Assembly (NCBI GenBank): GCA_046048895.1
Contig: JBJOFF010000005.1
Span: 49,288 to 113,287, forward strand
Source of the DNA: ZLKRG08 sp046048895
Lineage (GTDB): Bacteria; Actinomycetota; Actinomycetes; Nanopelagicales; Nanopelagicaceae
DNA length: 64,000 nt
Reading direction: 5' to 3'
The position numbers and the translations under genes are program-made. The notes under the pieces were generated by a model that ran no database searches, was not told where the DNA came from, and saw only the letters and a program-made list of their open reading frames with translations. Of the stretch, positions 18,462-26,780 are shown one piece after another; position 1 is the first letter of the stretch, and each line of letters begins with the position of its first letter.

Positions 18462-19493
18462 TTAGCGCGCAGCCTTACCTTCTTGGTAATCATCCTTATT
18501 TGAAGATTTGATCCAAGAGAGCATCTTGCGAAGTTCGCGACCAGTAGCTTCGATTGGGTGAGCTTCGCCCTTTGCGCGTAGCGCCTTAAATTCTGGAGCG
18601 CCTGCTTCTTGATCATCAATGAAGCGCTTTGCGAATGCGCCTGACTGAATATCTGCAAGTACTTCCTTCATGTGTTGCTTCACAGATGGATCGATAACGC
18701 GTGGACCTGAAACGTAATCACCGTATTCAGCAGTATCAGATACTGACCAACGCTGCTTTGCAATTCCACCTTCGTACATCAAGTCAACAATCAACTTAAG
18801 TTCGTGCAAGCACTCGAAGTATGCGACCTCTGGCTGGTATCCAGCTTCAGTTAGCGTTTCGAAACCGTACATAACTAATTGTGAAGCGCCGCCACAAAGT
18901 ACTGACTGCTCACCAAATAGATCTGTCTCTGTCTCTTCGGTAAATGTGGTGAGAATTCCACCTGCGCGTAGGCCGCCGATTGCCTTTGCATATGAAAGTG
19001 TTAATGGCCAAGCGTTCTTGGTTGCATCTTGTTCTACTGCCACGATTACTGGAACGCCACGACCTGCTGCGTACTCGCGACGCACCAAGTGTCCTGGACC
19101 CTTTGGCGCAACCATGCAAACATCAACATTTGCAGGTGGCTTGATGTATCCGAAGCGAATATTGAAACCATGTCCAAAGAAAAGCGCATCGCCATCTTTT
19201 AGATTTGGCAAGATTGATTCTGTGTAGATATGACGCTGTACGTGATCTGGTGCCAGAATCATAATTACTGTTGATTCCTTTACCGCTTCCGCTACCGAAG
19301 TAACCTTTAGACCTTCTGCTTCTGCCTTTGCGCGTGAAGGTGAACCTTCTTTAAGTCCAACGCGAACATCTACTCCGCTATCGCGCAAGTTAAGTGCGTG
19401 TGCATGTCCTTGTGAACCATAACCAATGATTGCGACCTTGCGACCTTGGATGATTGATAGATCTGCATCTTCTTCGTGATACATAGTTGCCAT
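18462..19493 (-). CDS. ilvC: Ketol-acid reductoisomerase
   Basis: This 343-residue class I enzyme converts acetolactate and acetohydroxybutyrate to the dihydroxy acids using NADPH and magnesium. The cofactor motif GYGSQGHAHALNLRDSG, the metal-site segment DLFGEQSVLCGG and the late SDTAEYGDYVSG are intact. It begins 39 bases after ilvN with a plausible ribosome-binding site (GGAAAG) and continues the ilvBNC order common in actinobacteria. Specificity for NADPH is expected from the family, not tested. Confidence 0.97.
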   Translation of the reverse strand: MATMYHEEDADLSIIQGRKVAIIGYGSQGHAHALNLRDSGVDVRVGLKEGSPSRAKAEAEGLKVTSVAEAVKESTVIMILAPDHVQRHIYTESILPNLKDGDALFFGHGFNIRFGYIKPPANVDVCMVAPKGPGHLVRREYAAGRGVPVIVAVEQDATKNAWPLTLSYAKAIGGLRAGGILTTFTEETETDLFGEQSVLCGGASQLVMYGFETLTEAGYQPEVAYFECLHELKLIVDLMYEGGIAKQRWSVSDTAEYGDYVSGPRVIDPSVKQHMKEVLADIQSGAFAKRFIDDQEAGAPEFKALRAKGEAHPIEATGRELRKMLSWIKSSNKDDYQEGKAAR

Positions 19494-19532
19494 TGGTTTG
19501 CTTTCCTTTTTCTTGGTTTCGGCTCTTACTGC

Positions 19533-20069
19533 TTAGTTTTGGTAGTCCGCTTGGCGGTCTGTTGAAATTGATTGGATATCAAGGGTCTGATCTGCCAGCG
19601 CTGCGCTGCCGTGTGAGAGTGCAACTACGCCAGATTGAACAAATTCGATTACGCCAAATTCTTTCAGAGATGCGAGAAGCTCTTCATTGAGCGCAACGCT
19701 ATTGGTTGATTCAATAATTAATACATTTTCGCTGTTATCGACGATTTTCGCGCCAAATTTCGAGATTATTGAATCAATTCTTGGATTGTGTTTAACCTTT
19801 ACTAAAACCAACTCTTCTTGGGTTGATTTCGCAGGCTTGATCTCTGAGACGTGAATTACGTTAATTAACTTATCCAGCTGACGGATAACTTGTTCCAGCG
19901 CATGGCCTTCAACATTTACCACAATGGTCATACGTGAAATTGAAGGATCTTCGGTTGGGCCTACTGCCAGTGAATCAATATTGAATGCACGTCGTGCAAA
20001 TAGTGAAGCTACGCGTGCTAGAACACCAGATGAGTTATCTACTAAGACCGCTAATGTGTGTTTTGCCAT
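19533..20069 (-). CDS. ilvN: Acetolactate synthase regulatory subunit
   Basis: This 178-residue subunit binds valine and controls IlvB. The ACT domain is at the N-terminus (LAVLVDNSSGVLARVASLFARRAFNIDSL), and the C-terminal domain has the AKIVDNSENVLIIE region. The longer reading frame from 20129 would overlap ilvB and add 20 unrelated residues. The ATG used here has AGGAG at 7 bases and begins one base after the ilvB stop, giving tight coupling and equal dosage of the two subunits. Confidence 0.96.
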   Translation of the reverse strand: MAKHTLAVLVDNSSGVLARVASLFARRAFNIDSLAVGPTEDPSISRMTIVVNVEGHALEQVIRQLDKLINVIHVSEIKPAKSTQEELVLVKVKHNPRIDSIISKFGAKIVDNSENVLIIESTNSVALNEELLASLKEFGVIEFVQSGVVALSHGSAALADQTLDIQSISTDRQADYQN

Positions 20070-20070
20070 T

Positions 20071-21795
20071 TTATAACTCCTGTGAATCCCAGTCAGGCGC
20101 TGTTTCACGCGCAACCATGATGTCATCATTAGAAGTTCCGGCTGCCACCATTGGCCAGACCATTGAGTCGCGATTCACGCGGAAATCAACTACCACTGGT
20201 TGATCATCAATGGACATTGCCTTATCTATGGTTACATCAACTTGTGAAGGATCTTCACAGCGAAGCCCAACGCAACCCATTGATTCGGCAAGCATTACGA
20301 AATCTGGAACTAATTTAGATTTCAAATCTGTATTCGAGTAGCGACCCTTATAGAAAAGTGTTTGCCACTGGCGAACCATGCCAAGTGATTCGTTATTGAT
20401 AATTGCAACTTTGATTGGAATATTATTTAGCGCGCAAGTTACTAATTCCTGATTTGTCATCTGGAAGCAACCATCGCCATCGATTGCCCAAACAGTTGTA
20501 TCAGGTGCGCCAACTTTTGCGCCCATCGCTGCTGGAACTGCATATCCCATGGTTCCTGCACCACCTGAGTTAAGCCAGGTGCGTGGTTTTTCATAATTAA
20601 TAAATTGCGACGCCCACATTTGATGTTGGCCAACGCCAGCCACATAAATTGAATCAGAACCTGAAATCTGGCCAATACGTTCGATTACATATTGAGGAGC
20701 AAGCGATCCATCAGCAGGTTTGTCATATCCAACAGGATAAGTTGCCTTTAATTTATCTAGCGCTCTCCACCAAGCTGCGATATCTGGCTTCTGCTTAATT
20801 GCAGGAATCAAAGCTTTGATGACGGCCTTTAAATCGCCATTAATTGGCACATCTACGCTGCGATTCTTGCCTAATTCGGCAGGATCAATATCAACATGAA
20901 TTACACGTGCTTTTGGTGCAAATGAAGAGAGTTTGCCCGTTACGCGATCATCAAAACGCGCACCTAATGTAATAAGTAAATCAGCTTTCTGTAACGCAGT
21001 TACTGCAGATACTGATCCATGCATGCCAGGCATACCTAAATGCTGTCGATGTGAATCTGGAAATGCGCCAAGTGCCATCAAAGTTGTAACTACTGGTGCA
21101 CCAACTTTTTCAGCTAGCTCTTTTAAATCTGCTGAAGCGTTAGCTTTAATTAAACCTCCGCCAACATAGAAGACTGGCTTCTTGGATTCAGCAATTAATT
21201 GAGCCGCATCTGCAATTGATTGCGGATCTGGTTCGCCAGGAATTCGATAGCCAGCAAGTTTGATCTCTTTCGGCCAATTGAAATCAGTCATTGTTTGTAG
21301 CGCATCTTTTGCGATATCTACTAAAACCGGACCAGGTCGACCAGTGGTGGCTATGTGAAATGCTTGCGCAACTGCATTTGGAATTTCACGCGCATCGGTT
21401 ACTAAAAAATTATGTTTAGTAAATGGCATGGTGATGCCGCGGATATCTGCCTCTTGGAATGCATCGGTTCCGATTGCCGGTCCCGGAACTTGACCAGTAA
21501 TTGCCACAACTGGAACAGAGTCCATAGCGGCATCCGCAAGTGGAGTTACTAAATTGGTCGCACCTGGTCCTGAAGTTGCAATACAAACACCCGCACGACC
21601 AGTAACTTGCGCATAACCTTCTGCAGCATGTCCGGCACCTTGCTCGTGACGTACCAAGATATGGCGAATTTTTGAATCGTAGATTGGATCGTAAGCTGGC
21701 AAGATCGCACCGCCAGGTAGTCCAAACATCACATCAACGCCAGCAGCTTCAAGTGACTTGACTAGCGATTGAGCTCCTGTAATTTGACTGCTCAT
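20071..21795 (-). CDS. ilvB: Acetolactate synthase catalytic subunit
   Basis: This 574-residue thiamine-diphosphate enzyme condenses two pyruvates, or pyruvate with 2-oxobutyrate, at the start of branched-chain synthesis. The N-terminal GLPGGAILPAYD, the catalytic glutamate in HEQGAGHAAEGYA, the FAD-associated central domain, and the TPP/Mg motif GDGCFQMTNQEL are present. The start has AGAGGAG about 11 bases upstream. It is the first structural gene after a leader peptide and terminator, so its expression should fall when charged Val- and Ile-tRNA are plentiful. IlvN overlaps almost directly. Confidence 0.97.
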   Translation of the reverse strand: MSSQITGAQSLVKSLEAAGVDVMFGLPGGAILPAYDPIYDSKIRHILVRHEQGAGHAAEGYAQVTGRAGVCIATSGPGATNLVTPLADAAMDSVPVVAITGQVPGPAIGTDAFQEADIRGITMPFTKHNFLVTDAREIPNAVAQAFHIATTGRPGPVLVDIAKDALQTMTDFNWPKEIKLAGYRIPGEPDPQSIADAAQLIAESKKPVFYVGGGLIKANASADLKELAEKVGAPVVTTLMALGAFPDSHRQHLGMPGMHGSVSAVTALQKADLLITLGARFDDRVTGKLSSFAPKARVIHVDIDPAELGKNRSVDVPINGDLKAVIKALIPAIKQKPDIAAWWRALDKLKATYPVGYDKPADGSLAPQYVIERIGQISGSDSIYVAGVGQHQMWASQFINYEKPRTWLNSGGAGTMGYAVPAAMGAKVGAPDTTVWAIDGDGCFQMTNQELVTCALNNIPIKVAIINNESLGMVRQWQTLFYKGRYSNTDLKSKLVPDFVMLAESMGCVGLRCEDPSQVDVTIDKAMSIDDQPVVVDFRVNRDSMVWPMVAAGTSNDDIMVARETAPDWDSQEL

Positions 21796-21822
21796 CTGCG
21801 CACTTACTCCTCTCTTTAAATT

Positions 21823-21848
21823 AAAAAACCCACTGACTCTTCAGTGGG
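21823..21848 (-). terminator. Attenuator terminator of the ilvB operon
   Basis: On the minus strand a perfect 8-bp stem CCCACTGA/TCAGTGGG with a 4-base AGAG loop is followed by six T residues. It lies between the leader peptide stop and the ilvB start, the position of a transcription attenuator. A competing stem GCGCGT/ACGCGC begins at the leader stop codon and touches the first base of the terminator arm. Confidence 0.85.
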
Positions 21849-21873
21849 CGCGTTTTCCGATTTCGGGCACGCG

Positions 21874-21927
21874 CTATCGAATGACCACCACAATTACTGA
21901 TGATGAAACGATAGTTGCCTTTTGCAT
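21874..21927 (-). CDS. ilvB operon leader peptide
   Basis: A 17-codon reading frame encodes MQKATIVSSSVIVVVIR before a TAG. Five valines and three isoleucines, with Val-Ile-Val-Val-Val-Ile just before the end, mark it as an attenuation leader sensing Val- and Ile-tRNA; no Leu codon occurs. The peptide ends 26 bases before the terminator stem. There is no Shine-Dalgarno: a -10-like GAGAAT ends 6 bases before the ATG, so the transcript probably begins at or next to the start codon and is translated as a leaderless message. Similar leaders precede ilvBNC in Corynebacterium. Confidence 0.85.
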   Translation of the reverse strand: MQKATIVSSSVIVVVIR

Positions 21928-21933
21928 GGCGAA

Positions 21934-21962
21934 ATTCTCTCTTATAAATATAGGAGCGTCAA
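21934..21962 (-). promoter_or_regulatory. Promoter of the ilvB operon
   Basis: A -35 TTGACG (5 of 6 to consensus) and a -10 GAGAAT (4 of 6) are separated by exactly 17 bases. The predicted start point falls at the leader peptide ATG. A TATAAG sits inside the spacer but at poor distance. The upstream edge abuts a perfect palindrome. Confidence 0.65.
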
Positions 21963-21965
21963 TAG

Positions 21966-21983
21966 TTGAGATGAGCATCTCAA
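21966..21983. promoter_or_regulatory. Perfect palindrome upstream of ilvB promoter (candidate operator)
   Basis: Arms TTGAGATG and CATCTCAA are perfect inverted repeats around a 2-base centre, 3 bases upstream of the -35 box. There is no T-run, and it lies 29 bases after the ilvD stop. It may be a binding site for a dimeric regulator or, less likely, a weak ilvD terminator. Confidence 0.5.
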
Positions 21984-22012
21984 AATGCGGACGTTCGTCT
22001 TAAATTGCTAAT

Positions 22013-23698
22013 TTAGTCGCAGACCGCGCCTTTGGAAGCGCTACCCACCAGCTTGGAATACTTATGTAGCACGCCACGGTCATATTTATGTGGCAGCGGT
22101 TTCCAGCCAGCTTTTCGCTTTTCAAGTTCTGCCGCATCTACTAATAAATCTAGAGTGCGCTTTGTGATGTCGATTCGAATTAAATCGCCATCTTTAATAA
22201 ATGCAATTGGTCCGCCATCGACTGCTTCTGGCGCCACATGTCCAACGCATAGACCCGTAGATCCTCCAGAGAAACGACCATCAGTTAATAGCAACGTTGA
22301 TTTTCCAAGTCCGGCACCTTTAATTGCGCCAGTAATCATCAACATCTCGCGCATACCAGGACCACCTTTTGGTCCTTCATAACGGATTACAACGACATCG
22401 CCTGCTTGAATGGTTCCATTCTCAAGTGCTTCCATCGCTGCTTGTTCGCGTTCAAAAACTCGCGCTGGCCCTTCGAAGGTTTCAATGCCGATACCAGCAG
22501 TTTTGCAAACTGCGCCTTCTGTTGCAAGTGAGCCGCCCAAAATAGTAATTCCCACATCTGTAGATAGTGGTTGATTAATTGCATGTAGCACATTGCCATC
22601 TGCAAGCGGTGGATTAATTTCTGCCAAATTTTCCGCCATAGTTTTACCGGTAACCGTCAACACGTCACCATGCAAATATCCAGCATCTAATAACATGCGA
22701 AGCACTACTGGAATTCCACCAACTTTATCGACATCGCTCATTACATATTTACCAAACGGTTTTAGATCACCAAGTAGCGGCACTTTGGAACCGATGCGAT
22801 GGAAATCTTCTAGTGTTAAATCAACTTCGGCTTCATGTGCGATTGCAAGTAAGTGCAACACAGCATTGGTGGAACCACCAAGCGCCATTACGGCAGTGAT
22901 CGCATTTTCAAAAGCTTTCTTAGTCAAAATATCGCGGGTAGTGATTCCCTTTTCGATTAAGTTAACTACCGCAGCGCCCGCTTTTTCAGCATAGGTATCG
23001 CGTCGACGATCAACAGCTGGGGGCGCTGCAGAACCTGGCAGCGAAAGTCCAATCGCTTCGCCAACTGTGGCCATGGTGTTAGCGGTGTACATACCGCCAC
23101 ATGCACCTTCGCCTGGACAGATTGCACGTTCGATTTCATCTACACGTTCCTTCGAAATCAAACCACGCGCGCATGCACCGACCGCTTCAAAAGCATCAAT
23201 AATCGTGACATCTTTACCATCTACTTGGCCAGGTAATGTAGAGCCGGCATAAACAAATACCGAAGCCACATCAATACGTGCCGCTGCCATCATCATTCCA
23301 GGCAATGACTTATCGCAACCTGCAAAAGTCACCATGCCATCAAGTCGTTCTGCTTGCATCACAGTTTCAACTGAATCTGCAATTACTTCACGAGAGACTA
23401 ATGAGAAGTGCATACCTTCATGCCCCATCGAAATACCATCTGAAACAGAGATGGTGCCGAATTGCATTGGGAAACCGCCAGCATCAATTACGCCTTTACG
23501 GGATGCTTTAGCTAAACGATCTAATGAGAGATTGCACGGAGTAATTTCATTCCAAGAGGAGACGATGCCGATTTGTGGCTTGACCCAATCTTCATCCCCC
23601 ATACCAACTGCGCGAAGCATTCCTCGAGCTGGTGCGCGCTCTAATCCATCAGTAACTAATCCCGAGCGAGGTTTCATGTTAGACATGGTGCAAATCAT
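22013..23698 (-). CDS. ilvD: Dihydroxy-acid dehydratase
   Basis: This enzyme of about 561 residues dehydrates dihydroxy acids to the 2-keto acids of valine and isoleucine. The iron-sulfur cluster cysteines are visible in AGCDKSLPGMMMAA and CPGEGACGGMYTANTM, along with the C-terminal GRFSGGSTGLCVGH. The ATG at codon 5 (MSNMKPRSG) is an equally likely start; an AGAGG stands 12 bases before the first ATG, so the choice is open. It is transcribed towards ilvB but separated from it by the attenuator region, so the two probably have separate promoters. Confidence 0.95.
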   Translation of the reverse strand: MICTMSNMKPRSGLVTDGLERAPARGMLRAVGMGDEDWVKPQIGIVSSWNEITPCNLSLDRLAKASRKGVIDAGGFPMQFGTISVSDGISMGHEGMHFSLVSREVIADSVETVMQAERLDGMVTFAGCDKSLPGMMMAAARIDVASVFVYAGSTLPGQVDGKDVTIIDAFEAVGACARGLISKERVDEIERAICPGEGACGGMYTANTMATVGEAIGLSLPGSAAPPAVDRRRDTYAEKAGAAVVNLIEKGITTRDILTKKAFENAITAVMALGGSTNAVLHLLAIAHEAEVDLTLEDFHRIGSKVPLLGDLKPFGKYVMSDVDKVGGIPVVLRMLLDAGYLHGDVLTVTGKTMAENLAEINPPLADGNVLHAINQPLSTDVGITILGGSLATEGAVCKTAGIGIETFEGPARVFEREQAAMEALENGTIQAGDVVVIRYEGPKGGPGMREMLMITGAIKGAGLGKSTLLLTDGRFSGGSTGLCVGHVAPEAVDGGPIAFIKDGDLIRIDITKRTLDLLVDAAELEKRKAGWKPLPHKYDRGVLHKYSKLVGSASKGAVCD

Positions 23699-23801
23699 AG
23701 GCTGGATACACCTCTTATTAAAGTTCTATTCATGTCTCAATTAGTGGAATGTCCTAGCCCTGTATAGCGTTAGCCACTGCAAATAGACGAAACCTATAAG
23801 T

Positions 23802-25274
23802 ATGGAGAGTATCTTGAAAACTGTAGCGCCAGAAATTATTTTTAAGGATCGTTGGCGAACCCTTTTTGTTGTGGCAATTTCACAACTCATGGTGGTTCTA
23901 GATTCTTCAATCGTAAATATTGCCATCCCAAGTGCGAAAGTTGATTTGGGAATTACAGATGCAAATCAACAATGGGTAATCACAGCTTATACCTTGGCGT
24001 TTGGCTCCTTACTATTACTTGGTGGCCGAATTGGTGACTTCGTTGGCCGTAAAAAAGTTTTCATTATTGGTCTAGCTGGTTTTGCTGCAGCTTCAGCGCT
24101 CGGCGGAATTGCCTCAACACAGGGATTGCTATTCGCTTCACGCGCATTGCAAGGCGTATTTGGCGCGCTACTTGCGCCAGCTGCGCTATCAATTATCAGC
24201 GTTACATTTACCGTGCCAGCAGAGCGCGCGAAAGCATTCGGTGTAATGGGCGCAATCTCAGGTGGCGGCGCTGCAATCGGTCTGATTTTGGGCGGAACGC
24301 TTACTGAATATTTCTCATGGCGCTGGTGCTTAGGTGTTAATACTCCAATTGCAATCGTGGCCGGAATCTTGGCAGCGAAGTTTGTTCACGAATCTCACGC
24401 CGAAGGTGATCGTAGTTACGACATTCCAGGTGTAATTACCGCAACCGCTGGTCTATTCGCACTTACTTATGGATTTAACAATGCTGCGACTGAAGGTTGG
24501 TCAGATGCGAGCACTATTGCATTCCTAGTATCTGCAGTAGCGCTACTTTTGATTTTCGTACTTATCGAAATGCGCGTTAAGAATCCACTACTTCCACTTC
24601 GCGTTGTCTCTGAAAGAAATCGTGGTGGTTCATATCTAGGTTCGCTAGTGGTAGGCGCTGGTTTATTTTCAATGTTTCTATTCTTAGGTTTATATCTTCA
24701 AGTAATTTTGGGTTACAGCCCACTTAAATCTGGCTTTGCATTCTTGCCATTTACTGCCGGAATCATTGTTTTTGCGGGAATCGCATCGCAATTGCTGCCG
24801 AAGTTTGGACCAAAGCCACTCATGGTTCCAGGTCTACTAGCTGCAGCTGCTGGTTTGATGTTGCTGACTCGAATTACTCCGGAGACTGCGTACGTAACTC
24901 ACGTATTGCCTGCGCTATTAATTATGTCTAGCGGTATGGCGCTGGTCTTTATTCCTTTAACTTCTACCTCTTTACATGCGGTAAGTAACCATGACACTGG
25001 CGTTGCTAGCGCGATGGTAAATACCAGCCAGCAGATTGGTGGATCACTTGGAACTGCGCTGCTAAATACCATTGCAGCAACAGCGGCTACTAATTACGCG
25101 GCAGCACATACCTCGCTTGGCCAAATGGTGCAGCCATTCGCCATGACCCATGGCTTTGTTACCGCATTTAAATTCAGCGCATTGTTATTAACAATTGGCG
25201 CAGTGGTGCTCTACTTATTTATTAATGTAGGAAAGGAATCACTAACAGAAACTGAAGGCGTGATCTCCCACTAG
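23802..25274 (+). CDS. MFS exporter, DHA2 (14-helix) drug type
   Basis: This 490-residue membrane protein has about 14 hydrophobic segments. It carries the DHA2 hallmarks VVLDSSIVNIAIPSA in helix 1 and GGRIGDFVGRKKVFIIG in the loop between helices 2 and 3. It is most likely a proton-driven exporter of cationic or hydrophobic compounds; substrate is unknown. A TATAAG box lies 2 bases before the ATG, so a TTG four codons later, with GGAGAG 6 bases before it, may be the true start. The gene ends exactly where gatB ends on the other strand, leaving no room for a terminator between them. Confidence 0.88.
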   Translation: MESILKTVAPEIIFKDRWRTLFVVAISQLMVVLDSSIVNIAIPSAKVDLGITDANQQWVITAYTLAFGSLLLLGGRIGDFVGRKKVFIIGLAGFAAASALGGIASTQGLLFASRALQGVFGALLAPAALSIISVTFTVPAERAKAFGVMGAISGGGAAIGLILGGTLTEYFSWRWCLGVNTPIAIVAGILAAKFVHESHAEGDRSYDIPGVITATAGLFALTYGFNNAATEGWSDASTIAFLVSAVALLLIFVLIEMRVKNPLLPLRVVSERNRGGSYLGSLVVGAGLFSMFLFLGLYLQVILGYSPLKSGFAFLPFTAGIIVFAGIASQLLPKFGPKPLMVPGLLAAAAGLMLLTRITPETAYVTHVLPALLIMSSGMALVFIPLTSTSLHAVSNHDTGVASAMVNTSQQIGGSLGTALLNTIAATAATNYAAAHTSLGQMVQPFAMTHGFVTAFKFSALLLTIGAVVLYLFINVGKESLTETEGVISH

Positions 25275-26780
25275 TTAATTAGCTTGACCCAGATGGCCAA
25301 GTAGAAGCTCGCGAACTTTCGCAGCATCTGCTTGGCCTTTTGTTTCCTTCATTACTGCGCCGATTAACGCGCCAGCTGCTGGTAAATGTCCACCGCGAAC
25401 TTTCTCTGCCACATCTGGCATTGCAGCACAAACTTTTTCAATTGCAGCAAGCAATGCACCATCATCGCTAACCACTTTAAATCCACGCTTTGCGATTACC
25501 TCTGCAGGGTTGCCTTCGCCGTTGATGACGCCATCTACAACCTGGCGCGCCAACTTATCGGTCAACTCTCCCTTATTAATTAACGCAATAATTTCAGCAA
25601 CATCTTTTGGAGTAATTGATAACTCTTCGACCGCAACTTCTTTCTCATTTGCGATACGAGAAATTTCACCTAGCCACCAACCACGAGCTTTAGTTGGATC
25701 GGCGCCAAGATTTACCGTAGCTTCAACGGTGCCAAGTAAATCTGCATTAATCATCGCGGCCATTTCCTTATCCGGAACCGACCAAGCCTCTTTTAAGCGT
25801 TTTCGGTGCGCAGATGGCTTCTCAGGAAGGGTTTTACGTAACTCTTCAACCCATTCGGCACTTGGCGCTACCGGAACTAAATCTGGATCTTGGAAGTAGC
25901 GATAATCTTCAGCCTCTTCTTTTGAGCGACCGCTACGAGTTAAACCAGTATCTTCTTGGAAGTGGCGAGTCTCTTGTTTAACTTTCTGACCTGCATTTAA
26001 TAACTCGGCATGGCGAATCATTTCACCGCGAATCGCGCGTTCAACAGAGCGAAGTGAATTTACGTTCTTAGATTCAGAGCGAGTGCCCAATGTTTCGGTA
26101 CCAATTAAACGTAACGAAACGTTAGCGTCACAACGCAGCGATCCTTGTTCCATCTTTACATCGGAGACTCCAATGCTGCGCAAAATATCGCGAAGTTCGG
26201 CTACATAAGCTTTCGCTACCTCTGGTCCGTATTTGCCGGTGCCAGGAATTATTTTGGTAACGATTTCAATTAATGGAATACCGGCACGATTGTAATCAAG
26301 TAGTGAGTAATCAGCGCCATGAATGCGACCAGTTGCGCCACCCATATGAAGTGATTTTCCAGTGTCCTCTTCCATATGGACGCGTTCGATTTCAATACGG
26401 AAAGTTTTTGCGCCCTCTTCGGTATCAATTTCAACATCTAAATAACCATCAAAACAGATTGGTTCATCGTATTGTGAAGTCTGATAGTTCTTTGGCATAT
26501 CTGGATAGAAATAATTCTTACGCGCAAAGCGGCTAAATGGTGCAACTTTGCAATTCAACGCCAAACCAATTTTAATTGCAGATTCAATGGCTCTTTCGTT
26601 GACGACCGGAAGTGCACCAGGTAGACCTAAGCAAACTGGACAAGTTTGGGTATTTGGTTCTGCACCAAAAACCGTAGCGCAACCACAGAACATCTTCGAA
26701 TTGGTATTAAGTTCGACGTGAACTTCTAAGCCCATAACTGGTTCGTACTTGGCTACGACATCTTCATATGACAATGACAT
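25275..26780 (-). CDS. gatB: Asp/Glu-tRNA amidotransferase subunit B
   Basis: This 501-residue subunit binds misacylated Glu-tRNA(Gln) or Asp-tRNA(Asn) and activates its side chain for amidation. The N-terminal GLEVHVELNTNSKMFCGC and the zinc-site region with CPVCLGLPGALPV are visible, as are FYPDMPKNYQTSQYD and LRCDANVSL. The C-terminal YqeY-like tail is complete. It shares one base with gatA in the order gatC-gatA-gatB. The organism therefore probably uses the indirect route to Gln-tRNA, Asn-tRNA or both. Confidence 0.97.
   Translation of the reverse strand: MSLSYEDVVAKYEPVMGLEVHVELNTNSKMFCGCATVFGAEPNTQTCPVCLGLPGALPVVNERAIESAIKIGLALNCKVAPFSRFARKNYFYPDMPKNYQTSQYDEPICFDGYLDVEIDTEEGAKTFRIEIERVHMEEDTGKSLHMGGATGRIHGADYSLLDYNRAGIPLIEIVTKIIPGTGKYGPEVAKAYVAELRDILRSIGVSDVKMEQGSLRCDANVSLRLIGTETLGTRSESKNVNSLRSVERAIRGEMIRHAELLNAGQKVKQETRHFQEDTGLTRSGRSKEEAEDYRYFQDPDLVPVAPSAEWVEELRKTLPEKPSAHRKRLKEAWSVPDKEMAAMINADLLGTVEATVNLGADPTKARGWWLGEISRIANEKEVAVEELSITPKDVAEIIALINKGELTDKLARQVVDGVINGEGNPAEVIAKRGFKVVSDDGALLAAIEKVCAAMPDVAEKVRGGHLPAAGALIGAVMKETKGQADAAKVRELLLGHLGQAN

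Noticed and set aside
21966..21983. Palindrome as the ilvD terminator
   Set aside because: The stem is AT-rich and no T-run follows it on the minus strand; an operator is more likely, although termination is not excluded.
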